From NCBI GenBank assembly GCA_963717375.1, contig OY970329.1, positions 2,418,001-2,482,000 of the forward strand: DNA of 64,000 bases. The letters run 5' to 3'. Of this stretch, positions 1 through 7,845 are shown piece after piece. Within the stretch, counting starts at the first letter, position 1. Each line of letters opens with the position of its first letter. This stretch comes from VRUE01 sp963717375. Its GTDB lineage: Bacteria > Actinomycetota > Thermoleophilia > Solirubrobacterales > 70-9. The notes below the pieces were generated by a model. It saw only the letters and a program-made list of their open reading frames with translations, was not told where the DNA came from and ran no database searches. The translations under genes and the position numbers were made by a program.

Positions 1-1
1 C

Positions 2-1222
2 GTCCTCTTCACCGGGATCGGGCCGCTGCTGGCCTGGCGGCGGGTCAGCTGGAACACCGCCAAACGGGTCTTCCTCGTGCCCTCGTTGGTCGCCGCCGCG
101 GTGGGCGTCGCCCTTGTCCTGTTCGCCGACGTGGCGCACAAGCCGTGGGCGTTCGCCCTCTTCGTCTTCGCCACCTTCGCCCTGGTCGGGCTGCTGCAGG
201 AGTTCTGGCGTGGCGCCGCAGCCCGTCGCTCGCTCACGGGCGGTTCGATGGCGACGGCGCTGATCGGGATCGTCACCCGCAACCGGCGCCGCTACGGCGG
301 CTACATCGTCCATATCGGCATCGCGGTGCTGCTAATCGGGATCGCCGCCTCCTCCAGCTTCCAGACCAACCGCGACGTCGACCTGAGGCCGGGCGAAAGC
401 GCCGTGATCGACGGCTACAACGTCACCTACGTGCGGCCGACGGCCACGGTCGATCGCCTCGCCTTCACCGCGGGCGCGGTGCTGCGAGTGGAGAAGGACG
501 GCAAGGCGTTCACCCTGCACCCGGACCGTCGCTTCTACCGCCCGACCGGGGTGGAAGGGGGGACGATCTCCAACTACTTCGGCGGCGAATCGGACAGCGA
601 CATCGGTTTGAAGGCGGGAGTCCTGCGCGATTTCTGGACTGCGATACAGCCCAGCATCACCGGTGTGCAGGCGGGGGCCCGAGCGGCGGACAAAGGGTTC
701 ACAGCATGCATGCGCGGTGCAGCCGGCACGCCGCCTCAATGCGGAGCGGTGGCGGCGATGATGCGGGCGGCCGCCACCAACCCGCGCCTGATGCCGGCTG
801 CTCTGGCCCAGATCGAAACACTGCAGGTGGCGACGGCAAAGCAGATTGCCAAGCGCTATGTCGCCGAAGGAGCGTCGGCGACCTTCCGCGTCATCGTCAA
901 CCCGCTGGTCACCTGGATGTGGATCGGCGGACTGATCGCCCTCGCCGGGGCGCTGATCGGCCTCTGGCCCACCCGCCGCACCCGCCGGGCGGCCCTCGTC
1001 GCTGATCCCGAGCTGGAGGCGCTGAAGGAAGCCAAGTACCGCGAGATCCGCGACGCGGAACTCGACCACGCGGCCGGCAAGCTCTCCGACGAGGACTTCG
1101 CCCTGCTCGACGCCGAGCTGCGCAACGAGGCGGTCGCGATCCTCGACAGCGGCAACGGGTCCAGCGGCAATGGCGCCAATGGCCACCCCGACAGCGTCGA
1201 GCGACCCGCCGAGTCGGTCTAG
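2..1222 (+). CDS. ccmF: CcmF-type haem lyase of cytochrome c maturation, C-terminal part
   Basis: The gene enters from the left edge, so its start is outside the window; about 406 residues remain. The first visible residues (LFTGIGPLLAWRR) match the WWD/CcmF family, integral membrane haem-handling proteins that attach haem to apocytochrome c outside the membrane. Several membrane helices follow, then an external soluble domain and a last helix near 900-965. After it comes a charged cytoplasmic tail of about 85 residues containing a KYREIRDAEL-type stretch. Such tails occur in actinobacterial and related CcmF proteins. The family call is good. The role of the tail is unknown to me. Confidence 0.85.
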   Translation, partial: VLFTGIGPLLAWRRVSWNTAKRVFLVPSLVAAAVGVALVLFADVAHKPWAFALFVFATFALVGLLQEFWRGAAARRSLTGGSMATALIGIVTRNRRRYGGYIVHIGIAVLLIGIAASSSFQTNRDVDLRPGESAVIDGYNVTYVRPTATVDRLAFTAGAVLRVEKDGKAFTLHPDRRFYRPTGVEGGTISNYFGGESDSDIGLKAGVLRDFWTAIQPSITGVQAGARAADKGFTACMRGAAGTPPQCGAVAAMMRAAATNPRLMPAALAQIETLQVATAKQIAKRYVAEGASATFRVIVNPLVTWMWIGGLIALAGALIGLWPTRRTRRAALVADPELEALKEAKYREIRDAELDHAAGKLSDEDFALLDAELRNEAVAILDSGNGSSGNGANGHPDSVERPAESV

Positions 1223-1226
1223 ACGA

Positions 1227-1451
1227 CTAGACCTTCAGCAGGGCGATGGTGTTGACCACGAACAGCACCGCGAAGAAGATGGTGGCGCGGTCGAGGTTGC
1301 GCTCGACCATCGAGCCGCCGCTGAAGCCACCGCCGCCGCCACCGATACCGAAGGCGCCGGAGAGGCCTGTGTCTTTCCCGGAGTGCAGCAGGATCAGGAA
1401 GATCAGCACGACGGAGATGATCACTTGGATAAAGCCGAGGAAGGTTTCCAC
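1227..1451 (-). CDS. secG: Protein translocase subunit SecG
   Basis: A 74-residue protein with two hydrophobic helices (about 5-22 and 56-72) around a glycine-rich turn (GIGGGGGGFSGGS). This is the usual SecG plan and length. SecG is a small accessory subunit of the SecYEG channel in the cytoplasmic membrane. The segment ILLHSGKDTGLSGAFG is typical of actinobacterial SecG. It converges with ccmF, with only 4 bases between the stop codons. It is usually found alone or near glycolytic genes, which are not present here. Confidence 0.93.
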   Translation of the reverse strand: METFLGFIQVIISVVLIFLILLHSGKDTGLSGAFGIGGGGGGFSGGSMVERNLDRATIFFAVLFVVNTIALLKV

Positions 1452-1515
1452 GCGGCGGATGGTAGCGGCCTGAATGATGATGCGTAGCTGACATCGTCCG
1501 GGGTTTTGTTGCGCT

Positions 1516-1544
1516 GGTTGACAAAGATCGCTATCTTGTCAACC
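1516..1544. promoter_or_regulatory. Perfect 9-bp-arm palindrome upstream of alkB (candidate TetR operator)
   Basis: The arms GGTTGACAA (1516-1524) and TTGTCAACC (1536-1544) are perfect inverted repeats around an 11-base spacer. A further TTGACAA half-site lies at 1565-1571 and runs into the alkB ribosome binding site (AAGGAGG, 1571-1577). The left arm contains a TTGACA that could serve as a -35 element. The operon encodes its own TetR regulator, so this is the natural candidate for its binding site. The symmetry is seen directly; the assignment is inferred. Confidence 0.7.
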
Positions 1545-1584
1545 AAGAAGACGTTCTCGGGTGATTTGACAAGGAGGAGCAGCG

Positions 1585-2775
1585 ATGGAGGCCGCAACGC
1601 ATAGCCACGATCACGGGCCGGCGATCGAGCTCAACCCGGCGACCTGGAAGGACGCCAAGCGCTACGCCTGGCTGCTCGGCCTGGTCATTCCCTTTGCCCC
1701 TTTCATCGCCTGGGCCAGCGTCGAAGTGACCGGCTTCGAGGTCTTCTGGTTCTTCGGGCCGCTGCTCGTCTTCGTCGCCTTCCCGCTGCTCGACATCGCG
1801 ATCGGGGTCGACCCGACCAACCCGCCCGACAGCATCCTCAAGTGGCTCGAGCAGGACCGCTACTACCGCTGGTGCACTTACCTCTTCATCCCGGTCCAGT
1901 ACGCCGGGCTCGTCTTCGCCTGCTGGCTCTGGTCGAGCGGTGACCTCTCGGTCCTGGAGAGCCTCGGCCTGGCGGTGACGATGGGGGTCGTCGGCGGCAT
2001 CGCGATCAACACCGCCCACGAGCTCGGCCACAAGCGCGAGAACTCGGAGCGCTGGCTCAGCCGCGTAGCTTTGGCGCAGACCGGTTACGGCCACTTCTTC
2101 ATCGAGCACAACCGCGGTCACCACGTTCGCGTCGCCACTCCCGAAGACCCAGCCAGCTCGCGACTGGGGGAGAGCTTCTGGGCTTTCCTGCCGCGTACCG
2201 TCGCCGGCAGCCTGCGCTCGGCCTGGGGAATCGAGGGCGCCCGCCTCGACCGCCTCGGCAAGTCGCACTGGTCGCGGCACAACGACCTGCTCGGCGCCTG
2301 GGCGATGACGGTGGCGCTGTTCGCGGTGCTGGCGATCGTCTTCGGCCCGGTCGTGCTGCCCTACCTGCTGATCCAGGCCGTGCTCGGTTTCTCGCTGCTG
2401 GAGGTCGTCAACTACCTCGAGCACTACGGCCTGCTGCGCCAGAAAAAGGAGGACGGTCGCTACGAGCGCTGCCTCCCCGAGCACAGTTGGAACAGCAACA
2501 ACGTCGCCTCCAATGTCCTGCTCTACCACCTGCAGCGCCACAGCGATCACCACGCCAACCCGACCCGGCGCTACCAAGCGCTGCGCCACGTCGATGAGGC
2601 GCCGCAGTTGCCGACGGGCTACGCCGGGATGATCGTTCTCGCCTGGGTGCCGCCGCTCTGGCGGCGGGTGATGGACCCGCGCCTGGTCGACCACTTCGAC
2701 GGCGACCTGACCCGGGCCAACATCCAGCCGCGCAAGCGCGAGCGCATCCTCGCCCGCTACGGGGCCGCGTCGTGA
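1585..2775 (+). CDS. alkB: Alkane 1-monooxygenase (AlkB)
   Basis: A 396-residue integral membrane non-haem di-iron hydroxylase, which oxidises the terminal carbon of n-alkanes to 1-alkanols using electrons from rubredoxin. All AlkB signature motifs are present: HELGHK from His145, EHNRGHH from Glu174, NYLEHYG near 276, and LQRHSDHHA from about 316. Together these supply the iron-binding histidines. Hydrophobic segments lie around 28-70 and 105-140, with two more between motifs two and four. A strong AAGGAGG site precedes the ATG. The stop codon overlaps the rubredoxin start (GTGA), which indicates translational coupling. Confidence 0.96.
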   Translation: MEAATHSHDHGPAIELNPATWKDAKRYAWLLGLVIPFAPFIAWASVEVTGFEVFWFFGPLLVFVAFPLLDIAIGVDPTNPPDSILKWLEQDRYYRWCTYLFIPVQYAGLVFACWLWSSGDLSVLESLGLAVTMGVVGGIAINTAHELGHKRENSERWLSRVALAQTGYGHFFIEHNRGHHVRVATPEDPASSRLGESFWAFLPRTVAGSLRSAWGIEGARLDRLGKSHWSRHNDLLGAWAMTVALFAVLAIVFGPVVLPYLLIQAVLGFSLLEVVNYLEHYGLLRQKKEDGRYERCLPEHSWNSNNVASNVLLYHLQRHSDHHANPTRRYQALRHVDEAPQLPTGYAGMIVLAWVPPLWRRVMDPRLVDHFDGDLTRANIQPRKRERILARYGAAS

Positions 2776-2951
2776 GCCGCTGGCGCTGCCCCTCCTGCGG
2801 CTACGTCTACGACGAGCAGGCGGGACACCCGCGCGAGGGCTTCCCAGCCGGGACGGCTTGGAGCGAGGTCCCGGACGACTGGGCCTGCCCCGACTGCGGC
2901 GTGCGCGACAAGGTCGATTTTGAGCCGGACGAGGGTGGAGCCGACGAGTGA
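2772..2951 (+). CDS. rubA: Rubredoxin
   Basis: A 59-residue protein starting at GTG 2772, which overlaps the alkB stop. Four cysteines form the iron site: CPSCG (Cys6, Cys9) and CPDCG (Cys39, Cys42). The conserved YVYDE and GTAWSEVPDDW segments lie between them. Length and motif spacing are those of AlkG/RubA rubredoxins, one-electron carriers that reduce the AlkB di-iron centre. No rubredoxin reductase gene lies nearby, so the reductase must be encoded elsewhere. Its end overlaps the next gene by a GTGA. Confidence 0.95.
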   Translation: MSRWRCPSCGYVYDEQAGHPREGFPAGTAWSEVPDDWACPDCGVRDKVDFEPDEGGADE

Positions 2952-3580
2952 CCGCTTCCGCTGAGACGATTCCAGCGGTGGCCACCGTACGCACGCCCTA
3001 TCCCCAAGCCGCGCGGGCGCTCCTGCGCGAGACGCTCTTCGGCGCCGCCCGCGACCAGCTGCAGAGTCGCGCCTGGTCGGAGATCACGATGTCCGCTATC
3101 GCCGGCGCCGCCGGCGTCAGCCGCCAGACCCTCTACAAGGAGTTCGGTAGCCGTGACGAGTTTGGCCAGGCCTTCGTCATCCACGAGGGCGAACGCTTCC
3201 TCGACGACGTCGAGGCGGCGGTCCGCGAGCACCTTGACGACCCCCGCGCCGCCGTCGGCGCCGCCCTCTCGACCTTCCTCAGTGCCGCCGGCGAAGACCC
3301 CCTCGTCCGCATCCTGCTCAGCGACGATGGCACCGGCGGCATGCTCCCCTTCGTCACCACCCAGGGCATGCCCGTGGTCCAGTGGGCCACGGCGCGGCTC
3401 AAAGCCACGATCGAGGAGGGCTGGCCACAGGCCCCGGCCGACGACGCCGCCCTCCTCGCCGAGTCCCTGGTCCGGCTCGCGATCAGCTACATCACCGCCC
3501 CCAGTGGCCCGCCGGAGACCACCGCGATCCAGGCCGGCGAGCTGCTCGGCCCGTTCATCGACAAGGCGCTGGGCAGCTAG
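2948..3580 (+). CDS. TetR-family regulator of the alkane operon (AlkX-like)
   Basis: A 210-residue protein starting at GTG 2948, which overlaps the rubredoxin stop. The N-terminal helix-turn-helix (about 30-75) has the TetR pattern TMSAIAGAAGVSRQTLYKEFG, given here in parts (TMSAIAGAAGVSR, then TLYKEFGS). The C-terminal ligand-binding domain is variable. TetR genes directly after alkB-rubA occur in Dietzia, Gordonia and related actinobacteria, where the product autoregulates the operon in response to fatty acids. The palindrome at 1516-1544 is the likely target. Family assignment is firm; the effector is inferred. Confidence 0.88.
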   Translation: MTASAETIPAVATVRTPYPQAARALLRETLFGAARDQLQSRAWSEITMSAIAGAAGVSRQTLYKEFGSRDEFGQAFVIHEGERFLDDVEAAVREHLDDPRAAVGAALSTFLSAAGEDPLVRILLSDDGTGGMLPFVTTQGMPVVQWATARLKATIEEGWPQAPADDAALLAESLVRLAISYITAPSGPPETTAIQAGELLGPFIDKALGS

Positions 3581-3692
3581 TTAGTCGCCTCGCGTCTTCT
3601 TCTCGCGTTTCAGCTCAATCCCGTCACGTTTGGCGGGCCACTCGTGAGGTCGACCCAGCCAGGCTTGTCTCTTTCCTCGAGAAAGGATTGAG

Positions 3693-3944
3693 ATGACCGA
3701 TTCGCTAGCCGCAGGTATCGTTGCCCATATGCCCGAGTTCGATTTGACGATCCTCTACGAGCAAGGTGAGGACGGCTGGATCGTCGCGTCTATTCCCGCG
3801 GTACCTGGGACTTCGAGCCAGGGACGCACTCGTGCCGAGGCGCGCGAGAACGTTCTTGACGCTCTAGCGCTGATGCTCTCTCCTGAGCCGATCGAGGCCG
3901 ATGACGAGCGCGAGCGCGAGTTGCTGCATCTGACCAGCGCGTGA
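3693..3944 (+). CDS. hicB: HicB-family antitoxin
   Basis: An 83-residue protein with the partial RNase-H-like HicB fold: a strand pattern around FDLTILYEQGEDGWIVASIP, then a PGTSSQGRTRAEARENV segment and a helix. HicB neutralises the mRNA-cleaving toxin HicA, usually by direct binding. The ATG at 3693 is preceded by AAAGGA (3682-3687); an internal ATG at 3729 is an alternative that keeps the domain. It is too short to carry a separate DNA-binding domain. CTTTC-CTCGA-GAAAG at 3672-3686 is a possible autoregulatory palindrome. Its end overlaps the hicA start by 4 bases. Confidence 0.82.
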   Translation: MTDSLAAGIVAHMPEFDLTILYEQGEDGWIVASIPAVPGTSSQGRTRAEARENVLDALALMLSPEPIEADDERERELLHLTSA

Positions 3945-4134
3945 AGCGTCGAAAGCTCGAGCAGCACCTGCGCCTACACGGCTGCCGTCATCTGGATCAA
4001 GGCGGGAGTCATTCGCGCTGGATCGGTCCAGGTGGGCGCGATCCGCTGTTCCCCGTCATCGGGAGATCGACCACCGTCTCGCCCGCAGCATCTGTCGGCA
4101 GCTGGGGATTCCCGCGCCGACCGGTTCTCGTTGA
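3941..4134 (+). pseudogene. hicA: HicA-family toxin, broken by a frameshift
   Basis: The start at GTG 3941 overlaps the hicB stop. The first frame encodes the HicA core: KRRKLEQHLRLHGC, then the catalytic-histidine segment GGSHSRWIGPGG. At about 4043 the homology leaves this frame and continues in the next one, which reads AVPRHREIDHRLARSIC and then RQLGIP and stops at 4134. That is the usual HicA C-terminus. A single-base deletion near 4043-4044 explains this. The unshifted frame runs to 4171 with an unrelated tail. Either the toxin is inactive or the assembly carries an indel here. Confidence 0.78.
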
Positions 4135-4143
4135 GCTCGCCGG

Positions 4144-5271
4144 TTATCGCGACTCGGGCGACTTGCCGTAATAGACGGCGAAGCTTTGGCTGAAGCCTTC
4201 GCGCTCGTAGAAACGCTGGGCGTCGACGTTGGTGGCTGTGGTGGTGATCGCCATCTCCTCGACGCCGAGCTCGGCGAGGCGTTGCCAGACGGCTTTGAGC
4301 AGCGCTGCCCCGATGCCTTTGCTCCGCTGGTCCGCCAGGATCGAGAGGGTCTCGAGCTCGGCGAGGCGATCGCCGGTTTCCCAGCTTGCGTAGGGCATGC
4401 CGACCGTGACGCAGGCGTAGCCGGCCGGATTTCCTTCGGCCTCGGCGATGACGAAGAAGGTGTCGGGATCCTCGAGCCAGCGCTCGTACTTCGAGCGGCG
4501 GATCCGCCAGGCGTCGGCGTCGCCGCGTGGGGGAGTGCCGGGGCCGAGCTCGGGGGTTATCTCGGCGTGGTGTGTCTGCAGGGCGTTCCAGACCGGCTCC
4601 AGGGTGGCGAGCTCCTCGACCGCGTCGGCGTAGCGCAGCGTCAGGCCCGCCCCGGGGCTCGGTGGCTCCGCCGGCCGGCCCGCCCGGGCCAGGCGACTTT
4701 CCAGGTTGGCCTTGACGTCCGGCCACTCGGAGTCGATCACGCTGAAGTAGGCCGAGTCGCGCACGCCGACGCTGGGCGTGATCTTGTGATTGCGCAGGAT
4801 TCCCTCGAACTTGGCGGGGAGCGCGGCGAGCGCGGCGCAGGAGCGCTCGTTGCGGGCGTCGGTCTTGAACTCGACCCGCAGGCAGTTGAGCGTCTCGAAG
4901 GCGTGGCGCATCATCAGCAGCTTCGCCTCCACGTTGGCGCCGCTGCGCCAGGCGCTCGGGTTGAGCCAGGTCCAGCCGATCTCGACCACGCGGTCGGCGG
5001 GGCGGACGTTGAGGAAGCGGCTGCTGCCGACGACGCGGCCACTGCGCAGGTCGCGCGTGACGAAGGTGCCCTCATCGCCGGTGATTTCCGCTTCCCGGGT
5101 GAGCTCGAGCCACTTGTCGAACATCTCGCGCTGGTTGAGGGGCGCGAGCCAGGTCCAGATCTCGTAGGCCTGCGTCGCTTCCCAGAGTTCGTCGACGTGC
5201 TCCTCGGCGAAGGGCTCGAGAACGACGATCGATCCCTCGAGTCGTGTGGTCAGGTTCTCCACGGCGGCCAT
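4144..5271 (-). CDS. Protein with two GNAT acetyltransferase domains
   Basis: A 375-residue protein made of two GNAT N-acetyltransferase domains. The first (about 1-185) resembles the RimJ/RimL type, with GRVVGSSRFLNV and EIGWTWLNP followed by a helix that reads NVEAKLLMMRHAFE. The second (about 205-375) has the acetyl-CoA-binding pattern DQRSKGIGAALLKAVWQ and the ending RFYEREGF. Substrates cannot be read from the sequence. It lies tail to tail with hicA, 9 bases away. The first domain lacks a clear Q/RxxGxG/A loop and may be degenerate. Confidence 0.85.
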   Translation of the reverse strand: MAAVENLTTRLEGSIVVLEPFAEEHVDELWEATQAYEIWTWLAPLNQREMFDKWLELTREAEITGDEGTFVTRDLRSGRVVGSSRFLNVRPADRVVEIGWTWLNPSAWRSGANVEAKLLMMRHAFETLNCLRVEFKTDARNERSCAALAALPAKFEGILRNHKITPSVGVRDSAYFSVIDSEWPDVKANLESRLARAGRPAEPPSPGAGLTLRYADAVEELATLEPVWNALQTHHAEITPELGPGTPPRGDADAWRIRRSKYERWLEDPDTFFVIAEAEGNPAGYACVTVGMPYASWETGDRLAELETLSILADQRSKGIGAALLKAVWQRLAELGVEEMAITTTATNVDAQRFYEREGFSQSFAVYYGKSPESR

Positions 5272-5292
5272 TCTGCCAAGGGCCTGCGGGCG

Positions 5293-5781
5293 TCAGATCT
5301 CCAGCCGGAAGACCAGTCTCTCGTGACCGCTGTCGTCGATCCGGTCGCGCTCGGGCAGGCGTCTGTAGCCGAGCGATTCGTAGAGGCGGTGGGCGGCCGT
5401 TTGGTAGGCGCGGCTCCAGAGTGCGATCGCGCTCCAGCCGGAGGCCCTTGCCAGCTCGTGGCAGTGGCCGACCAGGGCGCGGCCGGTCCCCAGCTGCCGC
5501 GCCGGCGCCGAGACGACCAGCCGCGAGAGCTCCGCCTCGCCGGCTCGGGCAACCGCTTGGCCTGGCGCTCCCGGCGGAGACAGGGCGACGACTCCGACCA
5601 CCGCGCCGTCGCGTTCGGCGACGAACACCCGGCCGCGGCCAGCCGTCTCGAGGAGGTCGGCCTCCGAGTAGGGAACGGTCCGGCCGCCCTCGCCCTCGTC
5701 GACGTAGGCCGCGGTCCAGAGATCCGCGATCGCGGCGGCATCCTGCTCGCTCGCTTCGCGGACGGGCTCGGTCCCGCTCAA
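5293..5781 (-). CDS. GNAT-family N-acetyltransferase
   Basis: A 162-residue single-domain GNAT protein. The acetyl-CoA motif lies in the stretch LVVSAPARQLGTGRALVGHC, followed by a late RLYESLGY motif typical of the fold's last helix and strand. I chose the TTG at 5781 as start because it overlaps the upstream stop as TTGA, has a GGAG about 5 bases before it, and gives a normal domain length; no ATG exists in this region. It is translationally coupled to the methyltransferase gene. The substrate is unknown. Confidence 0.8.
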   Translation of the reverse strand: MSGTEPVREASEQDAAAIADLWTAAYVDEGEGGRTVPYSEADLLETAGRGRVFVAERDGAVVGVVALSPPGAPGQAVARAGEAELSRLVVSAPARQLGTGRALVGHCHELARASGWSAIALWSRAYQTAAHRLYESLGYRRLPERDRIDDSGHERLVFRLEI

Positions 5782-6527
5782 AGCTCCTCGCGAACCAGGC
5801 GCAGGCCGATGTCGAGCTCGGGCAGATCGCGGAGGCGGCCGTACTTCTCGTCCCACAGCCCGTTCTCGAGCTCGGCCCGCAGGCGCTCGAGTCCCCGCTC
5901 GGTCGCCTCGGCCGGCATCCGGTGCCAGATCGACGCGGCCCGGCGGACGTCTGGGTCGAGAACCAGCTCGGGCCGGTCCCAGAGCGCGATCGAGAAGCCG
6001 TCGAGGCAGCGGCGCGGCCCCGGCAACGTCTCGATGCTCGCGCCCGGCAGCCTGGCTCGCAGCTCCGCCATCGACGGCATCACCTCGTGGTCTAGGACTC
6101 CCGCCTCGGGGAAGTAGTCCTTGACGATCCAAACCTCTTCGATCGCATCGGGGTCGAGGGTCAGCAGCACTATCCGCCGTCGCGCCACCCGTCGCATCTC
6201 CGCCAGGCCGGCATCGATGTCGTTCCAGTGATGGATCGTCAGCACGCCCATCGCGGCGTCGACGCTCTTGTCGTCGAGCGGCAGGGCCTCGGCGACGCCT
6301 TCGAGCGCCGGCGCGGCGTCCGCCGGTCGCTGGGCGATCATCACCGGCGAGGGCTCGACCGCGATGACCTCGCGATCGTTCGGCTCGTAGGAGCCGGTGC
6401 CCGCTCCCACGTTGACGACGCTGCGGGCGTCGCCGAGGGCGCCCCAGATCGCCGCCTCGATCCGCGGGTCGGGACGGCGGAAGTCGCTGTAGTTGACGCC
6501 CATGCGGTTGTAGGCCGGGCTGCTCAT
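5778..6527 (-). CDS. Class I SAM-dependent methyltransferase
   Basis: A 249-residue protein with the Rossmann SAM-binding motif I VVNVGAGTGSYEP (about 38-50), an acidic residue at the end of strand 2 (VIAVEPS), and the later motifs DAAMGVLTIHHW and RRIVLLTLDPD. The length fits type-11 small-molecule methyltransferases. Its ATG overlaps the TetR stop (ATGA), so the TetR regulator, methyltransferase and acetyltransferase form one operon. The substrate is not determinable from sequence. Confidence 0.85.
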   Translation of the reverse strand: MSSPAYNRMGVNYSDFRRPDPRIEAAIWGALGDARSVVNVGAGTGSYEPNDREVIAVEPSPVMIAQRPADAAPALEGVAEALPLDDKSVDAAMGVLTIHHWNDIDAGLAEMRRVARRRIVLLTLDPDAIEEVWIVKDYFPEAGVLDHEVMPSMAELRARLPGASIETLPGPRRCLDGFSIALWDRPELVLDPDVRRAASIWHRMPAEATERGLERLRAELENGLWDEKYGRLRDLPELDIGLRLVREEL

Positions 6528-7198
6528 CGCGCGGATCGCGCTCCCTTGTCGCCGGGCGCCTTGGCTGCGGAGCCGTGCTCACGCAACAGCTTGACCAGCA
6601 GCTCGACGAAGTCGCCGTAGGTGTTCTCGCGCACGGCGCCGGGGCTGACCAGCGCTTCGATCGCGAGGCCGATTCCGAGCGCCCGGAGGATCAGCGCCAG
6701 TTCGTCGGGCGTGAGGTCGGCCTCGATCCCCTCGAGCTCCTGGTAGTGGGCGATGTAGGTGGCAATCGCCTCGCGCAGGGCAGCAGAGCGGGTGCCGAAC
6801 CGTTGGGCCAGCTCGGGATCCCGACCGGCGTGGGCGACGAACTCCATGTGCAGGAGGAAGGACTCGCGGTCCTTGGCGAAGCGCTCCATCCACTGGTCGG
6901 CAAGCGCCCGGGCGCGGAGCTCGATCGGCGCGTCCTCGGCGAGCTCGGCTTGGGTCCCGGCGAGCTCCCGCGCCCGTTCGGCCATGTAGTCCTCGAGCAC
7001 GGCGAGGAAGAGGTCCGCCTTGCCGTCGAAGTTCGAGTAGACGGCGCCGTGCGAGTAGCCCGCCTCCTCGGCGATCTCCTCGACCGAGGCGCCCTGGTAG
7101 CCGCGCCGGGCGAACACCTTGGCGGCGGTGGAGAGCAGTTCGGCGCGAGTGCGCGCCTGCTTCTCGGCCCGGGTCTCTCTTTTCGGCTCGCTCGTCAT
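6524..7198 (-). CDS. TetR-family transcriptional regulator
   Basis: A 224-residue regulator with the N-terminal TetR helix-turn-helix (about 15-62: LLSTAAKVFARRGY, then EIAEEAGYSHGAVYSNF). The C-terminal domain is typical of effector-binding TetR proteins. It heads the operon with the methyltransferase and acetyltransferase, and it is divergent from the membrane protein at 7279. The AT-rich gap at 7199-7240 probably holds both promoters, and its operator. I found no clean palindrome there. Confidence 0.88.
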   Translation of the reverse strand: MTSEPKRETRAEKQARTRAELLSTAAKVFARRGYQGASVEEIAEEAGYSHGAVYSNFDGKADLFLAVLEDYMAERARELAGTQAELAEDAPIELRARALADQWMERFAKDRESFLLHMEFVAHAGRDPELAQRFGTRSAALREAIATYIAHYQELEGIEADLTPDELALILRALGIGLAIEALVSPGAVRENTYGDFVELLVKLLREHGSAAKAPGDKGARSAR

Positions 7199-7278
7199 TC
7201 AGATTATGAATACAACTTGAATTATGGTACCAATCCCATATGGAACCGAGGCCGACGCTGGACTTGCGGGAGGGACGG

Positions 7279-7845
7279 ATGCCGCGCCTCTTCGTTTGGG
7301 CCGGCAGGCCGCGGTCGCTCTGGGCTCTTGCCGCGCTGACCCTGATCGCCGGTGCCGCGATGCTGCCGGCGATGAGCACGATGGCCGGTCACGGCGCCTC
7401 GCTGTTCGCCTTTGAGAGCGCCGGATCAGTGGCGCGCAGCCAGGAGATCCTCGCCGGCTGGGGCGACCCGGGAAAGACGGCCGCCTGGTGGCAGCTGGCG
7501 CTCGACACGCCCTTCCTGATCGGCTACGGGCTCTTCGCAGCCGGGGCCTGCGCGGCGGTGGCGCGCCGCGCGGCGAAGGTCGGGAAGCCCCGGCTACAGC
7601 GCCTCGCGACGCTGCTGGCCTGGTGCGGTCCACTGGCAGCCGCGGCTGACCTCCTGCAGAACGTCTCGCTGGCGCTGGTTCTCGGCGGGCAGGTGACGCA
7701 GCCCTGGCCGCGGATCGCGGCGATCTGCGGGCCCACGACCACGATCCTGATGGTCCTCGCACTGGCATTTGCCCTCGTCGGGATGGTTGCGACTCGCGAG
7801 CCGCGGACTGCCGGCGCACCGCGAACGGCCGGGCCGGATGACTGA
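7279..7845 (+). CDS. Four-helix membrane protein of unknown function
   Basis: A 188-residue protein with four predicted membrane segments (roughly 12-32, 75-98, 112-135 and 150-172 from the chosen start) and a basic C-terminus. I chose ATG 7279 because GGGAGGGA lies 4-11 bases upstream; an ATG at 7240 would add 13 residues with no ribosome binding site. I do not recognise a family. It overlaps the next gene by 8 bases, so the two are probably co-transcribed. Confidence 0.65.
   Translation: MPRLFVWAGRPRSLWALAALTLIAGAAMLPAMSTMAGHGASLFAFESAGSVARSQEILAGWGDPGKTAAWWQLALDTPFLIGYGLFAAGACAAVARRAAKVGKPRLQRLATLLAWCGPLAAAADLLQNVSLALVLGGQVTQPWPRIAAICGPTTTILMVLALAFALVGMVATREPRTAGAPRTAGPDD

Noticed and set aside
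1531..2994. A 487-codon open frame opposite alkB and rubA
   Set aside because: alkB and rubA have complete family motifs on the plus strand; the opposite frame shows only low-complexity Arg/Asp/Val-rich sequence.
3941..4171. An intact 76-residue HicA
   Set aside because: After about residue 35 this frame has no HicA features, while the next frame carries the expected C-terminus.
4186..6117. A 643-codon open frame on the plus strand
   Set aside because: It lies opposite two acetyltransferase genes and a methyltransferase gene with clear motifs. Its composition (rich in Gly, Arg, Val, Asp) is typical of the shadow frame of high-GC DNA.
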